Shown: positions 17,039 to 25,406, counted from the first letter of the stretch. The stretch: 40,086 nucleotides of DNA from Nitrosomonas nitrosa (GCF_003051105.1 NZ_QAOO01000028.1:1-40086); one strand, 5' to 3'. A program made the numbers and translations. The notes: generated by a model not told the origin, from the letters alone.

Positions 17039-18094
17039 ATGACAGGAAAAAAGAAGGAAAATAAAAATGGGCTTGTTGCGCCTATCGGCGCGACAGAAAT
17101 TGATATCACGCTTATCAGTGAAGATATCAATCAACCCAGAAAAGAATTCAATAAAGAAACGTTAAGAGAGTTAACGGAGACTGTTAAATTACGCGGGGTA
17201 AAATCACCCATATCGGTACGCCCCAATCCGGATAAACCTGGTACCTATATCATAAATCATGGTGCAAGACGTTATCGTGCCAGTATCGATGCCGGGTTAA
17301 AAAACATTCCTGCTTTCATTGATACTGATTACAGCGAAGCTGATCAAGTGATTGAGAATCTGCAAAGAGATAATTTAACCTCCAGAGAGATTGCTGACTT
17401 TATTGGACGGCAACTGGCAGGCGGTAAAACCAAATCTGAAATTGCCAGACTGATCGGCAAAACCAATCCTTATATCACCATGCATGCTGCACTTCTTGAT
17501 TTGCCTGATCCACTAGGAGAAGTGTATCGGACAGGCCGTTGCACCGATGTAACAGCACTCTATGATTTAACGAGGTTGTATAAAGCCAATAAAGAGGAAG
17601 TAATCACCTGGCTGGCACTCAGTACACAGGAAGAAATATCACGATTGGATGTATATCATTTCAGTCAATTCTTAAAGCTAAAAAAAACGCCCTCATCTAA
17701 TTCTACGGATGATCGAGTATCCAGTTCTGAAGGCAAATCCCATACCACTTCAGCCAAAAACGACGATCAAAAACAAACCACGCCGAATTCATTGCTGGAC
17801 TCTATTTACAATCTGATTAAAAAAGACAAACGCAAGCCACATGATTTAATGCAAGATCTATCTAGTGAGAATAAAGAATTTCTCCAAAGCGAAATAAAGA
17901 ATTATTTTGAGCAAGGCAGAAATTGCCAAAATATCGTTCAATTCACCATTAAAGCATTGCAGGATGGCAGCTTCTCAGCCAAGGGGAGCGGTGCACTGCA
18001 ATTGATTGCTTTTTTGCATGGTATGGAGAGATCAGAGTCTTTTGATCTCATGAAAATACTGGAAGAAATTGCCGGACAACAGGAAGCAGGATAA
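17039..18094 (+). CDS. korB: KorB-like ParB-family partition and regulatory protein
   Basis: This 351-residue ParB/KorB protein binds operator DNA and, in IncP plasmids, both partitions the plasmid and represses transfer and maintenance operons. Visible parts: the ParB N-domain with GARRYR (residues 75-80) and ENLQRDNLTSREIADFIG (106 onward), a helix-turn-helix at about 131-156 (KSEIARLIGKTNPYITMHAALLDLPDPL), then a KorB-type helical part, a Ser/Asp linker and a C-terminal dimer region. The phrases KSPISVR and INHGARRYR match IncP KorB closely. No ParA (IncC) gene lies next to it here. It heads a plus-strand unit with the KfrB-like gene 39 bp downstream. Confidence 0.9.
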   Translation: MTGKKKENKNGLVAPIGATEIDITLISEDINQPRKEFNKETLRELTETVKLRGVKSPISVRPNPDKPGTYIINHGARRYRASIDAGLKNIPAFIDTDYSEADQVIENLQRDNLTSREIADFIGRQLAGGKTKSEIARLIGKTNPYITMHAALLDLPDPLGEVYRTGRCTDVTALYDLTRLYKANKEEVITWLALSTQEEISRLDVYHFSQFLKLKKTPSSNSTDDRVSSSEGKSHTTSAKNDDQKQTTPNSLLDSIYNLIKKDKRKPHDLMQDLSSENKEFLQSEIKNYFEQGRNCQNIVQFTIKALQDGSFSAKGSGALQLIAFLHGMERSESFDLMKILEEIAGQQEAG

Positions 18095-18133
18095 TTTAAT
18101 CTTGCCAGTAATCCTACTTATAACTAATTTGAA

Positions 18134-18505
18134 ATGACGACACCCGCAAAGCTACGAATGATTGTAATGAATGGACAAAAGATTCTACAAACTCAAAATA
18201 ATAATGAATGGGAAACGATTGGCACCATCAAGAAGGTTGATGAAGGTATCAAACCGGGTGTCTACAATATTTATTTAGCTACAGCACCCGTTGATAAAAA
18301 CCAGTATCAAGGACAAATTATTTATATTGATAAAGAGAATTCTGTTTTTTATCAGCAGGTCAAGAAGGATTTTACTGTGCACCAACTAAATGCTGTTGAT
18401 GGCAAGCCTATTGCTGGCAAAGATGTGGTTATTGCATATGATGGGGAGAAAGCTACGTTAACTCTAATAGATGCACTTAAGAATAAAAGAACGTTGAAAT
18501 TATAA
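18134..18505 (+). CDS. KfrB-domain-like small protein
   Basis: This 123-residue protein shows two features of the KfrB domain seen in IncP accessory partition proteins. One is the segment YQGQIIYIDKENSVFYQQ (a glycine-containing turn then a strand ending in a Gln pair). The other is KPIAGKDVVIAYDGEKATLTL near the C-terminus. It follows the korB-like gene, which supports a plasmid-maintenance context. KfrB-type proteins are associated with KfrA and KfrC; neither is visible here. Family assignment is by recalled motif and moderate only. Confidence 0.55.
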   Translation: MTTPAKLRMIVMNGQKILQTQNNNEWETIGTIKKVDEGIKPGVYNIYLATAPVDKNQYQGQIIYIDKENSVFYQQVKKDFTVHQLNAVDGKPIAGKDVVIAYDGEKATLTLIDALKNKRTLKL

Positions 18506-18706
18506 ATGGTTATATTTATACCAGAGCAAACTTAATCTAAACCAAGCATTTTTATTCTATGATGCAAATCAGCGTCAAAACATTTACCACTTTCAGCAGT
18601 CAACGTTGCACCTCGAACTTGAATTCATCAAGGTTCTTTTTAATAGAAAACAAAACAAAATAGCTTTCTGCATTTATACTCAAGGCAAAAAACACAGAAG
18701 AAGGCT
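18506..18706. other. Intergenic DNA after the KfrB-like gene
   Basis: No gene, RNA or clear repeat was recognised. It probably includes the terminator of the korB unit and the promoter of the helicase-like stump that follows (ribosome site AAGAAGG near 18697-18704). Confidence 0.4.
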
Positions 18707-18821
18707 ATGTTGAAACTCAATGACATTCACAAAGGCGCAAGCTATTAGTGGGATTGAACCGGGGCAAGTGGTACGCGTCGTAACCACTGAACCAATCGGG
18801 GATCATGCTTTAACTGTAAAG
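18707..18821 (+). pseudogene. 5' stump of a helicase-like gene (frameshifted, cut by IS3)
   Basis: An ATG at 18707 with a fair ribosome site starts [12 protein letters not shown] and then hits TAG at 18746-18748. Dropping one T at 18743 restores a frame reading [20 protein letters not shown] then HALTVK, up to the IS border. From memory, this pattern resembles the N-terminus of large SNF2-type helicases found in defence islands (proteins opening with a short acidic lead and then VVRVVSVEPIGDDALTV). The remainder of the gene is missing on the far side of the IS. The frame restoration is direct; the family name is tentative. Confidence 0.55.
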
Positions 18822-18868
18822 TGGACCCCGCAGTCAAGACAATAATAGATCGAATTTAAGAGGGTATC

Positions 18869-19795
18869 CTATACATGCAGCGGAACGGCGCTGCCCCGAT
18901 TTTTTGATTCTATTTCTGATGAAATTTTTTCTGTTTTGCTGTATTTGTCGATAATCTTTGCCCCACCTCCGCTCGCTGTCAGGTAAACCTCGTCTGGTGT
19001 GCGATATCCCAGTGACTGATGCATCCGTGTTGTATTGTAGAACGTAAAGTACTCTGTCAGACCAAGCATCAAATCGGTCATTGTTGCATACCCTTTCAGA
19101 TAAACATCTTCGTGCTTGACACTGCGCCAGAGCCGTTCCACGAAGATATTGTCCGATGCTCTGCCACGCCCATCCATGCTGATGGCAATGTCGCGTGCTT
19201 TGAGTGCACCGATGAAATCGTTACTGGTAAACTGACTGCCCTGATCGGTATTGAATACGTCAGGTACGCCATGCGTTTGCAAAGCCTGTTCCAAACAATC
19301 CACGCAGAATCGACTATCCGGCGTGTTCGATAGCCGCCATGACAATACTTTGCGCGAGTACCAGTCAATGATCGCCACCAGATACACAAACCCTCGCGGC
19401 AGGCGAATGTACGTGATGTCTGTGCTCCACACCTGGTTGGGGCGATCAATCGACACTCCTCTGAGCAAGTACGGATAAACCTTGTGCTACGGGTGTCGTC
19501 GACTGGTGTTTGGTCCCGGCGCCATACCCGCAAGACATAATATGCCCATCAATCTTTGCACACGCTTGCGGTTGATTGTGTGCCCCAAACTTTGCAGATA
19601 CTGCACAATCTTGCGGCTGCCGTAAAACGGGTACCGTGTGTATTCCGCGTCAATGAGTTCCAGTAAAGCCAGTTCCTGCTCGTCCGGTTGCATAACCAGG
19701 CGGGGCGCATAGACAGTGGAGCGCGCTACGCCGGTGAGTTCACATTGCCGCATCAGTGGCAACGGCTCAGTCGCATCGATCCATTGCTTGCGCAC
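18869..19795 (-). pseudogene. IS3-family transposase OrfB with in-frame amber stop
   Basis: This is the DDE integrase-core part of an IS3 transposase. The N-terminal half has the HTH_21-type region FYGSRKIVQYLQSLGHTINRKRVQRLM, then TSRRHP and a TAG at 19487-19489. The same frame continues [20 protein letters not shown]. Catalytic residues follow: Asp in STDITYIRL, Asp in FNTDQGSQF and Glu in FVERLWRSVK. Restoring TAG to CAG would give one 308-residue protein, so a single base change has probably inactivated the transposase. Normally it would be made as an OrfAB fusion by -1 frameshifting. Confidence 0.88.
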
Positions 19796-19797
19796 CG

Positions 19798-20091
19798 TTA
19801 TTGGCTGATCCCGGACTTTTTTTTAAGCCAGTCCAATTCCATCTTCAATCGACCGATTTCCGAATACAGTCGCTCCGAACTCACCGACGGATCAACAGGC
19901 TTCACACCGCGTTTGGTTTCAAACAGATTGAATGCCTGCTCTTGCAGCTCCTTCTTCCACAAACCAACTTGCGTCGGATGCACTCCAAACTCCTGACCAA
20001 TTTCATTTACCGTCTTGATGCCACGAATTGCTTCAAGCGCTACTTTGGCCTTCAAATCACCCGTAAAATTCTTTCGCTTTATTCCTGTCAT
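19798..20091 (-). CDS. IS3-family OrfA (HTH protein)
   Basis: This 97-residue helix-turn-helix protein is the first reading frame of the IS3 element. It has the HTH_Tnp_1 pattern (RKNFTGDLKAKVALEAIRG, VNEIGQEFGVHPTQVGLWKKE) and a leucine-zipper-like end (SERLYSEIGRLKMELDWLKKK). The A8G run at its 3' end, CTT AAA AAA AAG in frame, is a classical -1 slippage site leading into the orfB frame. Confidence 0.88.
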   Translation of the reverse strand: MTGIKRKNFTGDLKAKVALEAIRGIKTVNEIGQEFGVHPTQVGLWKKELQEQAFNLFETKRGVKPVDPSVSSERLYSEIGRLKMELDWLKKKSGISQ

Positions 20092-20150
20092 TTCCTGCTC
20101 CTTTCTTAGCAGAATACCATCTTAATTTACTGTCCTGAAAGAAGGGTCCA

Positions 20151-20299
20151 CTATAATGAATGAATTTCACAAACTTTTCCTTTTTTGTTGAGCGGTAACT
20201 GTAACTAGCGTGACGTGTTACCGAGTGAAGTTACGTCTGGTCAGTTATGTTCGTCTTAGTGAACCTTTTACCTCAACACAGTTGATCGGCGGACGAGTC
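20151..20299. other. Short intergenic DNA between IS3 and the ATPase gene
   Basis: It contains two related GTTAC-type words (GTTACCGAGTGAAGTTAC near 20217-20234) but no gene. It should carry the 3' end of the minus-strand ATPase transcript. Confidence 0.35.
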
Positions 20300-22465
20300 T
20301 CATGGAAGTGCGAAAACCGCTTGGTGGAGGCGTTTCAAATGTTCATCTGACATATCCAAGATCGGCTCATACATAAATGAATTAAGGTGGATACTTTCTG
20401 GCGTCATGAGGATCACACGCTGAATAACTTCAAGGGCTTCCGTTTCACCGATGAAGAGCTTTTTAAACCTCGTATACAGCTTGAATGTTTGGTTAGCATC
20501 GATTTTCGCAACATAATTCGCATCATTGATCTTTCTGATCATGAATTGCTCCGCCGCAATTCTAATCGCAATTGAGAGCACAATCTTATTTTCAAAGTTG
20601 ATGCCCTCACCGGCTTTGAGACACTCCTTAGCCTCTTCTATAATGATGTCAACAACCGGTTTACCTGGATCTAAGGAAGATCCCGTACCTCCGAATACAG
20701 AATTATATATAGTATCGAGATCACTCAGGGTGATACCCGCCGAATCGCTCTTCCAATGAAGGAGAGAAGTCAGTTTTACAAAATCCGGATCTTTCTCCCC
20801 TTTTGTGTATTCAATGATATTGCGAATGAAAGGAATAGACGCAATCTTCTTCTTGGAGTCAGTGAAGAAACTAGGTTTCCAATCGTTCACGAAAACGTTC
20901 TTTATCCCTGCAGCTTGCTCAAGAGTTAGGCCGTTTGCCGTCTTGAATGCCATCAGGCAATTAGAGTAGCTGACGAACCTACTATTTATGATGCGAAAGA
21001 AGTCAAAATTATGGGTAAGAATTAGTTGACGGAAAAACGGTTCTTCTGATATTTCTTTCAAGTACTCGACGATGGCGTATTTATTTTTGTAATCGAACGA
21101 ATCAGCGATGTCATCAACCACGAAAATTGTTTGCTGCTGTGCTTTCTTGCGTGCCTCGATTTCAAAAATAATGTTCAGCACATATAGTGCCTTTTTTTCC
21201 CCGGTACTTAATACTTGTAGAAGAGCGGCTCGTTCGACCTGAGCCGTATCTACGCCATCTTCAAAAATAAACCCAAGCGTCAATAGGGGTTCCTGCCCTA
21301 AGATAACGGCAGTTCGATTCTTGGCGATTAATTTGAAAGGGACGAAAAACCGGTCATTGAAGATATGAATTACCAATTCCCATTGCGTACGCTGCTGCGC
21401 TGCTGCGGCCTCGATCTCTTTCTTCCTCTTTTCGGCTTCTTGGAATTTCTCGACTAAATCCGTATATGCGTCGATCCGTGCTTTGAGGTATGATTTCCAA
21501 ATCTCTTCCTTGAATTTATCGATATTTTCTAGCTTTGGGAGAATTTCGTCATTTTGTTGGAGGTATGTGCCAAAATCCCGAAGATTGATATTTTTGTACA
21601 TTTGCTTCTCAATCTCGGCAAACTTCTTTTTCAGATCCTTGTCGTTAGATATTCCGTCCTTTTCTTTCGCTATCAACTCCTCAAGTTCCTTCACGCTATT
21701 GATTTCAGTCTTGGTTTCCGCATTAAGACTTACCGTGTGTTTTGCGTCGAAAAAACCATTGTCAGCTAAACTCTTTGCTATAGTTGAAGCGTTGTAATAA
21801 TTAAACGTGCCCTTCTTAAAGTACGTCGATGCCGCGAGAAGTTCGTTATATTTTTGAATATATTCGCGAATCGCACTCTTAAAGTCCTTGGTTCCAAGGA
21901 ATGCCAGGATTTTTTCATCGAAGATTTTGTCGTACGGTACGTTGGCGAACGGGGCATCCTTCTGGGCGAGTAGTTCGTCCTTAATGCGAATCAGTGCGAT
22001 AAAGAACTCATCTTCACCATTGGTAAATGTTGAAGAAATCTCTTTTTCCAAATCCTTCTTTGATCCAGACTGCTCTTTCAACGCCGACAAAAGCAGGTTT
22101 TTCGACACGTCAATTGCAATGTGGATCTGTTCATATTCTTTCCGCAGTACACTATCAACCAAAAGAGTCGATGTTTTTTCCGAGTGTCCAAACACTTCAT
22201 CATATGGACGAATTACGAGGATGCTTTCTTTTGATAGTTCAACAGCATTTTCGTCAGTGATCTGCCTAATGCAAGTTCGTGCAGGGAATATTCGATCCTT
22301 GGATGCGGCACCATCGGCTATGTCTTTGAAAGTTTGCGCCAACGAAGACTTCATTACCCCGTTTGGGGCATAGATCGCGTAGACCTTTCCAGTAGAGAAA
22401 TCAAATTCTGCCTTGAGTTTTTTTATGCCGTAACAGTTTTCTAGATTAATATTTAACTTGTCCAT
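20300..22465 (-). CDS. SMC/RecF-like ATPase, candidate stand-alone defence protein
   Basis: This large ABC-type ATPase has split nucleotide-binding motifs. An N-terminal Walker A APNGVMKSSLA lies at about residues 33-43. Long charged coiled-coil regions follow in the middle (about 210-340, rich in Lys/Glu). Then come a signature-like VLSTGEKKAL, Walker B TIFVVDDIADSFD and an H-loop LILTHNFDFF. About 200 further residues form a C-terminal domain I do not recognise. I choose the ATG at 22465 (721 residues), with GGAAG upstream; a second ATG lies 15 bases earlier. The layout resembles AAA_13/PrrC-type and RloC-type ATPases that guard against phage, but no PrrC nuclease residues were identified. 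Neighbours (helicase-like stump, toxin-antitoxin pairs, integrases) fit a defence island. Function is inferred. Confidence 0.65.
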   Translation of the reverse strand: MDKLNINLENCYGIKKLKAEFDFSTGKVYAIYAPNGVMKSSLAQTFKDIADGAASKDRIFPARTCIRQITDENAVELSKESILVIRPYDEVFGHSEKTSTLLVDSVLRKEYEQIHIAIDVSKNLLLSALKEQSGSKKDLEKEISSTFTNGEDEFFIALIRIKDELLAQKDAPFANVPYDKIFDEKILAFLGTKDFKSAIREYIQKYNELLAASTYFKKGTFNYYNASTIAKSLADNGFFDAKHTVSLNAETKTEINSVKELEELIAKEKDGISNDKDLKKKFAEIEKQMYKNINLRDFGTYLQQNDEILPKLENIDKFKEEIWKSYLKARIDAYTDLVEKFQEAEKRKKEIEAAAAQQRTQWELVIHIFNDRFFVPFKLIAKNRTAVILGQEPLLTLGFIFEDGVDTAQVERAALLQVLSTGEKKALYVLNIIFEIEARKKAQQQTIFVVDDIADSFDYKNKYAIVEYLKEISEEPFFRQLILTHNFDFFRIINSRFVSYSNCLMAFKTANGLTLEQAAGIKNVFVNDWKPSFFTDSKKKIASIPFIRNIIEYTKGEKDPDFVKLTSLLHWKSDSAGITLSDLDTIYNSVFGGTGSSLDPGKPVVDIIIEEAKECLKAGEGINFENKIVLSIAIRIAAEQFMIRKINDANYVAKIDANQTFKLYTRFKKLFIGETEALEVIQRVILMTPESIHLNSFMYEPILDMSDEHLKRLHQAVFALP

Positions 22466-22480
22466 CCCGTATCTTCCCAT

Positions 22481-22991
22481 GTGTACATCGGTAATCGGCC
22501 ATGCATTCCAACTTAATGCCTTCCAAAATTCCGCAAATAATCCCCCAACTGAAAATTTTCCTTAACTTCGGGTGCTAATCAACAAAAGGCTTTAAAGTTT
22601 CACGGTATTTAGTGGCAAATTTGTTGTTAGCGCTTCCTTTTTTTCTGCACTACTGGCCAACTTCATTGAAGCCGTCCGAAACGATTCCGTCATGCAGTGG
22701 AGCCATTTTAACCTGTAGGGAGAGTATGATTCCTTAGATGGAAAAATGATTGATTCCACTGAGCTGTGAGCTCTCAAAAAATCACCGCTAAAGGAGGTTT
22801 TAAGCCCAAACCAGTGAGATATTTAACTATTTGTATAATGGTTATTTTAGATTCACCAGCCAATGTGGCTTCCATGTCGATTGGATGCTGATTGCCGCGC
22901 GATGTGTAACCAATCACTTCTGAAAGCTACGTATTTCAAGACTTGTAGAAGGAGCGTGCGCCAAATTGTACTTTTGGTTAAAGAATCCCAT
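22481..22991. other. 510-bp region without a credible gene
   Basis: It separates the ATPase gene from the toxin-antitoxin pair. A 61-codon minus-strand frame (22592-22777) shows no recognisable motif and no good ribosome site. The promoter of the ATPase gene should lie at 22470-22600. The remainder may be decayed mobile DNA, but I cannot name it. Confidence 0.4.
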
Positions 22992-23276
22992 TTAGGTGCC
23001 AGGTTGTTCAAAAGAGATCTTTAGGTGTGTGCCAGTGGCTTGTGCAATACGTTGTAGCGTTTTTATCGTTGTGTTGTCTGCTCCACTCTCAAGGCGTGCA
23101 ACCAGTGATTGTTTAGCTTTCAACCGCTTAGCTAACTCAGATTGTGTCAATCCTGCCAGATTCCGGGCCTCAATAATTGCAGAAGCAATTTCAAATTCCT
23201 CAGTGATTGCCTCAAAATCAGCTTTGTAACTTGGATCATTAAGCCACTTCCTGTGGAGTTCATTTACTTTAGTCAT
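22992..23276 (-). CDS. higA: HigA-like XRE antitoxin
   Basis: This 94-residue antitoxin is encoded second in a toxin-first operon, the HigBA order. The N-terminal part (LHRKWLNDPSYKADFEAITEEFEIASAIIEARN) would bind the toxin. The C-terminal HTH_3 domain (LTQSELAKRLKAKQSLVARLESGADNTTIKTLQRIAQATG) would bind the operator. The start overlaps the toxin stop as ATGA. It probably represses its own promoter through the palindrome at 23607-23624. Confidence 0.87.
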   Translation of the reverse strand: MTKVNELHRKWLNDPSYKADFEAITEEFEIASAIIEARNLAGLTQSELAKRLKAKQSLVARLESGADNTTIKTLQRIAQATGTHLKISFEQPGT

Positions 23277-23599
23277 TGCTCAATCTCCTTTGCTCTTTTT
23301 AGGGCTAGCTTGATTTCTCTGCGAGGCGTTTTTTGCGTTTTCTTTACAAAAACACGCACCACGACTACTCGCTCGGGCTTGACTGTTGCATACAGTGCAC
23401 GAGAAATTCCATCTTTGCCTTTCATACGGATCTCCCATAAAACATCTTCAACATGTTTTATGTAAGGCTCGCGCACATTTTGTAAACCATGTATCTCAAT
23501 CAGTTGACTGATCCAAACAAACCTCGCCTTCATATCAGTGGGCAAGGCTTCAAGCTCTTCATCAACGGTTTGATCTAATGTTTCAACAGTCCATACCAT
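23273..23599 (-). CDS. higB: HigB/RelE-like toxin (Gp49 family)
   Basis: This 108-residue toxin is of the phage-derived Gp49/HigB type, expected to cleave mRNA on the ribosome. Family features are the N-terminal VETLDQTVDEELEALP, the core YIKHVEDVLWEIRMKGKDGISRALYATVKPERVVVVRVFVKKTQKTP and the basic helix PRREIKLALKRAKEI. Arg and Lys residues of the core are in place, so it looks active. It overlaps the antitoxin start by 4 nt and lies 8 bp from a perfect palindromic operator. Confidence 0.87.
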   Translation of the reverse strand: MVWTVETLDQTVDEELEALPTDMKARFVWISQLIEIHGLQNVREPYIKHVEDVLWEIRMKGKDGISRALYATVKPERVVVVRVFVKKTQKTPRREIKLALKRAKEIEQ

Positions 23600-23606
23600 G
23601 ATTTAA

Positions 23607-23624
23607 TATAACATATATGTTATA
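23607..23624. promoter_or_regulatory. 18-bp perfect palindrome, likely HigA operator
   Basis: TATAACATATATGTTATA reads the same on both strands and lies immediately upstream of the toxin start (23599). Its AT-rich sequence overlaps the likely -10 region. Operators of HigA-type antitoxins are short dyads in just this position, so autoregulation is expected. Confidence 0.65.
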
Positions 23625-23701
23625 GACTGCAAAAGATTCTTTGATTGCGATTACCTATTGGTCAGTCAGGAGGATTACTTCATCAATGGGTAATAGAGCA
23701 A

Positions 23702-24652
23702 TCAATAAGCAACCTTAAACGTTGGACTATCCTCTGGTCGGGTTTTACGATGATCATAAATTCTTGTGGTAGCAATATTGGCATGACCCAACCATTCTTG
23801 CACTTTCGCAATATCTGCTTGATGATCGAGTGCATTGGTGGCCGCCGTTGCGCGTAATGAATGTGCGTCTATCTTGAATCCCAGCTGTTCAGAGTATTTC
23901 TGTACCAACTTATAAACACCGTCTGGTGTAATTGGTTTTTGTGATTCCTTATCACGATTATTACTGGCTGAACGGAATAATGCACCTGTATCTTCCAGGC
24001 CATGCCCGGCTGCGTCGAGATAATCATGGATTAAGCCACTGGCGGCAGGATGCAATGGTAAATATCGTGTTTTCCCCCCTTTGCCGGATATTTTCATGTG
24101 TGGCACACCACGCCGCTCCTGCTTAAAATCCTTAACCTTCAATCTGCACAATTCATCACGCCGCAGTGCGTGATAGAGTAGGGTGGCGAGTATCGCACGA
24201 TCACGCTTGCCCTTAAGTGAGCTACCATCCGGTGCATTAAGTAATTCGCGCGCCTGATGATCGCCGATGGCTGGAGTTTTTCCTTCATAACTTTCTACCG
24301 CTGGTCGCTTCACACCCTTGACTGGATTATGCGTAACTGTATTTTTCTCACACAGATATTCAAATAAAGAAGATATTGCAGCTAAACGGTGGCGAATACT
24401 CATACTACTTAATGATCGACTCAACAAATCATCGCGCCAGGCAATAATATGAGCACGAGTTACAATCCTGAATTCTTCCGGATTCTGAATGCCCGTGAAA
24501 TTCATAAAATCCTTTAAGGCATTTTCATAGGCGCGCCGAGTCTCGACGTTACCTAAATTGGCAAACCATTCAACTTCCGGTGGAACATCAGCGAGACCCT
24601 GAAATTCTTTTGCAGTGAGTGCGCGATTGCTGGTGGTAATTAGATTTGTCAT
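23702..24652 (-). CDS. Tyrosine recombinase/integrase (copy 1)
   Basis: This 316-residue site-specific recombinase is intact. It has a SAM-like N-terminal core-binding domain (ENALKDFMNFTGIQNPEEFRIVTRAHIIAWRDDLL) and the phage-integrase catalytic domain. Catalytic residues are Arg165 (HALRRDEL), a Lys in GKGGKTRYLP, His264 and Arg267 (HSLR), His290 (LGHAN) and Tyr299 (TRIYDH). It is a relative of copy 2 (25447-26412): 65 of the last 71 residues are identical. The start lies 4 bp after the vapC stop, so phd, vapC and int form one minus-strand unit. That arrangement would tie a toxin-antitoxin pair to the recombinase. Confidence 0.93.
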   Translation of the reverse strand: MTNLITTSNRALTAKEFQGLADVPPEVEWFANLGNVETRRAYENALKDFMNFTGIQNPEEFRIVTRAHIIAWRDDLLSRSLSSMSIRHRLAAISSLFEYLCEKNTVTHNPVKGVKRPAVESYEGKTPAIGDHQARELLNAPDGSSLKGKRDRAILATLLYHALRRDELCRLKVKDFKQERRGVPHMKISGKGGKTRYLPLHPAASGLIHDYLDAAGHGLEDTGALFRSASNNRDKESQKPITPDGVYKLVQKYSEQLGFKIDAHSLRATAATNALDHQADIAKVQEWLGHANIATTRIYDHRKTRPEDSPTFKVAY

Positions 24653-24656
24653 ATTA

Positions 24657-25079
24657 TTACCCTTTTATCCACGGATTAATGAGCATGACATGAGTAGGTT
24701 CAAAGTCCTTCACATTCCGAGTCATAAGATGCAAGCCATGCTGCAAGGCGGTTGCCGCAATGAGACCATCACTTGCATGGATAACATAACCCTCTTGTTG
24801 TGCCTTGGCTGTTATTTTTCCCCATATCGCAGCTGTTTCTGCATTTATTGGTAATAGGCGTTCAGAATATTCATACTCAATATTTGTGAACCATTTCAAT
24901 AATATCTGTTTGCGTTGACCATCTGGCAAAAGCGCAATACCTTTGCCGATTTCTCCCAGGGTAATAACGCTTAGGTACAGATGCTCATCTGAAACATTAT
25001 TAACAGCTTCATAAACTGTAACCAATGGTTCTGGTTTATAGAGTTCGGATAACACGCAGGTATCCAATAACACCCTCAT
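24657..25079 (-). CDS. vapC: VapC-like PIN-domain toxin
   Basis: This 140-residue PIN-domain ribonuclease has all four acidic residues: Asp6 (LLDTCVLSE), Glu43 (ITLGEIGKG), Asp104 (HASDGLIAATA) and Asp125 (TRNVKDFE). Such toxins cleave tRNA or other RNA when the antitoxin is lost. The start overlaps the antitoxin stop by 4 nt (ATGA). The next gene downstream is the integrase, almost abutting. The sequence is closest in feel to FitB/VapC proteins paired with Phd-type antitoxins. Confidence 0.93.
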   Translation of the reverse strand: MRVLLDTCVLSELYKPEPLVTVYEAVNNVSDEHLYLSVITLGEIGKGIALLPDGQRKQILLKWFTNIEYEYSERLLPINAETAAIWGKITAKAQQEGYVIHASDGLIAATALQHGLHLMTRNVKDFEPTHVMLINPWIKG

Positions 25080-25321
25080 AGATCAACTGACCGCATTGGG
25101 CTTTTATCACGCATATCATCTAACTGGTCAATTGCGTATGGTGGAGAAAGAATATATTGTTTAAAACTCTTTTTCTGACCAACCAATCGCTCATATTCAT
25201 TTCTGGAAATAATAACCACATCGCCATCCCGCCTGTGAACAATCTGGATTTTCCCAATCAGTGCATTATTGAACAATTCACTGAATTTATTTTTTGCATC
25301 TGCAATACGCCATTCATCCAT
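25076..25321 (-). CDS. Phd/YefM-type antitoxin
   Basis: This 81-residue antitoxin has the Phd/YefM fold. The N-terminus MDEWRIADAKNKFSELFNNAL would bind DNA, and GKIQIVHRRDGDVVIISRNEYERL is the typical second half of that domain. The C-terminal tail (FKQYILSPPYAIDQLDDMRD) would wrap the toxin. It is the first gene of the phd-vapC-int unit. An imperfect dyad at 25331-25358 just upstream is a likely operator. Confidence 0.9.
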   Translation of the reverse strand: MDEWRIADAKNKFSELFNNALIGKIQIVHRRDGDVVIISRNEYERLVGQKKSFKQYILSPPYAIDQLDDMRDKSPMRSVDL

Positions 25322-25330
25322 ATTTTTCCT

Positions 25331-25358
25331 TAATAAGCTAGATTAGCTAGACTTATTA
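25331..25358. promoter_or_regulatory. Imperfect palindrome upstream of the phd-like antitoxin
   Basis: TAATAAG-CTAG and CTAG-A-CTTATTA form an inverted repeat with a 5-bp centre and one unpaired base. It begins 10 bp before the antitoxin start on the minus strand, where Phd-type repressors bind. Confidence 0.5.
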
Positions 25359-25406
25359 TAAATCGAGTTTTAAAAAATTAGAAACACAATTTAAAGTTTA
25401 CTTTTA

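Larger units (their letters stand above)
18822..20150 (-). mobile_element. IS3-family element, 1329 bp, no target duplication
   Basis: The ends read TGGACCCCGCAG (left) and, in reverse complement, TGGACCCTTCTT (right), giving short terminal repeats beginning TGGACC. It has orfA and orfB in minus orientation with an A8G slippery run between them (T8 at 19817-19824 on the plus strand). Flanking bases (CTGTAAAG left, CTATAATG right) do not match, so no target duplication is left. This suggests that adjacent DNA was lost or rearranged, in keeping with the helicase stump on the left. Confidence 0.85.

Noticed and set aside
16849..17130. 93-codon minus-strand frame overlapping korB
   Set aside because: It overlaps the start of a clear KorB-like gene on the other strand and has no recognisable features.
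22592..22777. 61-codon minus-strand frame between the ATPase and higA
   Set aside because: No ribosome site, no motif and low-information composition, so not supported as a gene.
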